Assembly: GCA_025455205.1 (NCBI GenBank)
Contig: JALOMZ010000052.1
Span: 1-8,916 of the forward strand
Source of the DNA: Chitinophagaceae bacterium
GTDB taxonomy: Bacteria > Bacteroidota > Bacteroidia > Chitinophagales > Chitinophagaceae
Length of the DNA: 8,916 nt
Reading direction: 5' to 3'
Under the pieces are notes generated by a model, which was given only the letters and a program-made list of their open reading frames with translations, made no database searches and was not told the origin of the DNA. The position numbers were made by a program, and so were the translations under genes. Position 1 is the first letter of the stretch; every line of letters starts with the position of its first letter. This document shows positions 6,827 through 8,916 of the stretch, piece by piece.

Positions 6827-6892
6827 AGCCATCTTGCGCCATTTGAGGCTACAGGCAGGAGCATTCCGGGCAAATTCAAATCAGGAAAGATC

Positions 6893-8916
6893 ATGAGAAG
6901 AATTTGCATTGTTTTTGCCTCCGTATGGATGGCCTTCACCGCCAACGCACAATCTGTATTGAAACTCCAGCTCCGCGATGCGGCGGGAATGCCGCTAGAA
7001 GGAGCCACCGTTACCGTAAAGCAGCAGAAATCCACCCTGGCCGGTACTGCCGGGGCCGATGGCCGTGCCAACCTGCGGGTGGCAACCGGCAGTTTCCGGC
7101 TGCAGGTGAGCCATACCGGCATGGAGGCCTTCGACAGCCTGCTGGCCGCCGTGCCAGCCGGCATTCTCTCTATCACCCTGCAACCCGCCCGGTCGGCCCT
7201 GCAGCCCGTGGAAGTGCGCGGAATACGGGCTGGCAGCACCGCCCCCTTTGCCAAAACCGACCTCACAAAGACCTTTATTGAAAAGAACAACCTGGGGCAG
7301 GATATCCCCTTCCTCCTCAACCAAACGCCCGGGGTGGTGGTGAACAGCGATGCCGGCAATGGCATCGGCTATACAGGCATCCGGATCCGCGGCACCGATG
7401 CCTCGCGCATCAACATGACCATCAACGGTATCCCCTACAACGACGCCGAAAGCCAGGGCATCTTCTTCGTAAACCTGCCCGACCTGCTCTCCTCGGTGAG
7501 CAGCATCCAGGTTCAGCGCGGCGTGGGCACCAGCAGCAACGGGGCCGGTGCCTTTGGGGCCACCATGAACTTCAGCACCCACAGCTATAACCCCGAAGCC
7601 TATGCCGAAATCAACAATTCGGCAGGCAGTTTCAACACCTTCAAGAATACCGTGAAAGTGGGCAGTGGCCTCATCGGCAAACACTTTACCATTGACGCGC
7701 GCCTCTCCAACATCAGCAGCGATGGTTTCATAGACCGAGCTTTCAGCCGCATGCAGAGCGGGCAATTCACGCTGGGTTATTATGGCAAGAAATCGTCGCT
7801 CCGATTCAACGCCATCCTGGGCCGCGAAAAGACCTACCAGGCATGGTATGGCGTGAGCCAGGCCGACCTGAAGTCGTCGCGCACCGTTAACTATGCCGGT
7901 ATGGAAAAACCCGGCGAGCCCTACGACAACGAAACCGACAACTACTGGCAGAACCATTACCAGTTGTTCTTCAACCACGAGTTCAATGCCAAGACCCTGT
8001 TCAATACCGCTTTCTACCTCACCACCGGTCGCGGCTACTACGAGCAGTACAAGGCCGCGGAAGACCTGGCCGATTATGGCATTGCGCCCATCAATACACC
8101 GGGCGGGGTGGTTACGGAGAGCGACCTCATCCGCCAGCTCTGGCTGAAAAACAAGCTCTTTGGCCAGATCTTTTCCCTGCAGATGCAACGCGGCAAGAGC
8201 GAATGGACTGTTGGTGGCGGATGGAGTTATTATCCTGGCCAGCATTTTGGCGATGTGATCTGGACGGCGGCACAGCCAGACCTTACCCGCCGCTGGTATG
8301 ACTACGATGCCCGCAAAGCCGATGCCAATGCCTATGTGAAGTGGCAATATGCCCTGAACCCTGCGTGGAAACTGTTTGCCGACCTGCAGTACCGTTTTGT
8401 GCATTATGAAATAGATGGTTTCCGGAACAACCCGGGCGTGCAGGTGAATGAGCAATGGAACTTTGTGAATCCCAAGGCGGGCCTCTCCTACAGCAAGGGC
8501 AACTGGACCGGTTTCCTCAGCTATGCCATGGGCAACAAGGAACCCAACCGCGATGATTTTGAGGCCGGCATCAACCAGCAGCCCACCCGGGAGCAATTGC
8601 ACGATTTTGAATTCAACGTTACCAACAAGCAGCTGGCCCAAAACCTGCAGGTGGGCCTCACGCTGTACTATATGTACTACCGTGATCAGCTGGTGCTCAC
8701 CGGCAAGGTGAATGATGTGGGTGCCTATACCCGCGTGAACATTGGTCGAAGGGCGTATTGCGGTACAACCTGGCCCTTAGCAGCAACAAGCTGCTCGACT
8801 TCACCGAATACATCGATGATTACGATAATGGCGGACAGCAGGCAGTGTACCATGGAACCACTGATATTGCGCTGTCGCCCTCACTGGTGCAGTTTTTCTC
8901 GGCTTCCTACCTGCCC
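6893..8916 (+). CDS. TonB-dependent receptor for thiamine-type uptake; partial, apparent frameshift near 8745
   Basis: The ATG at 6893 has a ribosome-binding site AGGAAAG at 6883-6889 and starts a signal peptide ending ANAQ at residue 20. A carboxypeptidase-regulatory-like beta domain follows (about 21-97), then a plug domain (about 115-230) with LLNQTPGVVV, IRIRGTD, INGIPYNDAESQG and VQRGVGTSSNGAGAFGATM. Outer-membrane beta-barrel strands continue to the window end. The TPP riboswitch upstream points to uptake of thiamine or a precursor, as in the known thiamine-regulated Bacteroidota receptor Omr1; the substrate is inferred. The frame is good through YTRVNI, ending about 8743. Downstream, family-like sequence (LRYNLALSSNKL, then FTEYIDDYDNGGQQ) is in the next frame, read from about 8743 or 8758. 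The SYR-x-GIE type block expected between them seems missing. No stop appears in either frame before the window edge, where the gene is cut. Confidence 0.9.
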   Translation, partial: MRRICIVFASVWMAFTANAQSVLKLQLRDAAGMPLEGATVTVKQQKSTLAGTAGADGRANLRVATGSFRLQVSHTGMEAFDSLLAAVPAGILSITLQPARSALQPVEVRGIRAGSTAPFAKTDLTKTFIEKNNLGQDIPFLLNQTPGVVVNSDAGNGIGYTGIRIRGTDASRINMTINGIPYNDAESQGIFFVNLPDLLSSVSSIQVQRGVGTSSNGAGAFGATMNFSTHSYNPEAYAEINNSAGSFNTFKNTVKVGSGLIGKHFTIDARLSNISSDGFIDRAFSRMQSGQFTLGYYGKKSSLRFNAILGREKTYQAWYGVSQADLKSSRTVNYAGMEKPGEPYDNETDNYWQNHYQLFFNHEFNAKTLFNTAFYLTTGRGYYEQYKAAEDLADYGIAPINTPGGVVTESDLIRQLWLKNKLFGQIFSLQMQRGKSEWTVGGGWSYYPGQHFGDVIWTAAQPDLTRRWYDYDARKADANAYVKWQYALNPAWKLFADLQYRFVHYEIDGFRNNPGVQVNEQWNFVNPKAGLSYSKGNWTGFLSYAMGNKEPNRDDFEAGINQQPTREQLHDFEFNVTNKQLAQNLQVGLTLYYMYYRDQLVLTGKVNDVGAYTRVNIGRRAYCGTTWPLAATSCSTSPNTSMITIMADSRQCTMEPLILRCRPHWCSFSRLPTC

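Noticed and set aside
6795..6885. Pairing of CCTGAT in the aptamer (6795-6800) with ATCAGG next to the receptor ribosome-binding site (6880-6885) as the switching mechanism.
   Set aside because: The pairing would mask the ribosome-binding site when the aptamer is unfolded, that is without TPP, which is the wrong direction for a thiamine-repressed gene. Six base pairs can also arise by chance.
6570..6896. A 108-residue open frame on the plus strand upstream of the receptor.
   Set aside because: It runs straight through the TPP aptamer, and its translation is low-complexity and unlike any family.
6995..8641. A 548-residue open frame on the minus strand opposite the receptor.
   Set aside because: It is fully antisense to a clear TonB-dependent receptor with signal peptide, plug and barrel. 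Long antisense frames are expected in GC-rich coding DNA, and its translation shows no recognisable domain.

Overview
The window looks like chromosomal DNA of a Bacteroidota bacterium, probably of the Chitinophagaceae or a close relative. The evidence is a secreted DUF2807 (GIN-domain) protein, a TonB-dependent receptor behind a TPP riboswitch, era and der close together on one strand, and a tRNA promoter that fits the Bacteroidota pattern TTG-N20-TAnnTTTG. The family level is an inference from protein style and was not tested.

Layout. Positions 1-1604 (+ strand) hold the 3' end of a YtcJ-type amidohydrolase and a secreted START-domain protein. Positions 1605-1716 are a convergent gap with two adjacent short palindromes. 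Positions 1717-2457 (- strand) encode a CutC-family protein. Positions 2620-5766 (- strand) are a translation and ribosome-assembly block. Read in its own direction it runs: initiator tRNA-fMet, a strong intrinsic-terminator-like hairpin, era, an uncharacterised secreted protein, der. Positions 5825-6538 (- strand) encode a DUF2807 protein. Positions 6539-6892 are noncoding and carry a palindrome and a TPP riboswitch. From 6893 to the window end (+ strand) lies a TonB-dependent receptor, which the riboswitch presumably controls for uptake of thiamine or a precursor.

How the genes work together. The initiator tRNA and the two ribosome-assembly GTPases Era and Der all serve translation. A good promoter lies just upstream of the tRNA, and no second promoter is visible before era, so era-orf-der is probably transcribed by readthrough of the hairpin. 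That hairpin overlaps the 5' end of the era reading frame. The right-hand module is thiamine-responsive outer-membrane uptake. Its receptor frame appears broken near position 8745, by a real mutation or an assembly error.

No wholly new multi-gene system is evident. The most interesting points are the tRNA-fMet/terminator/era junction, the doubled CUGAGA motif in the TPP aptamer, the secreted orphan between era and der, and the apparent frameshift or deletion in the receptor.
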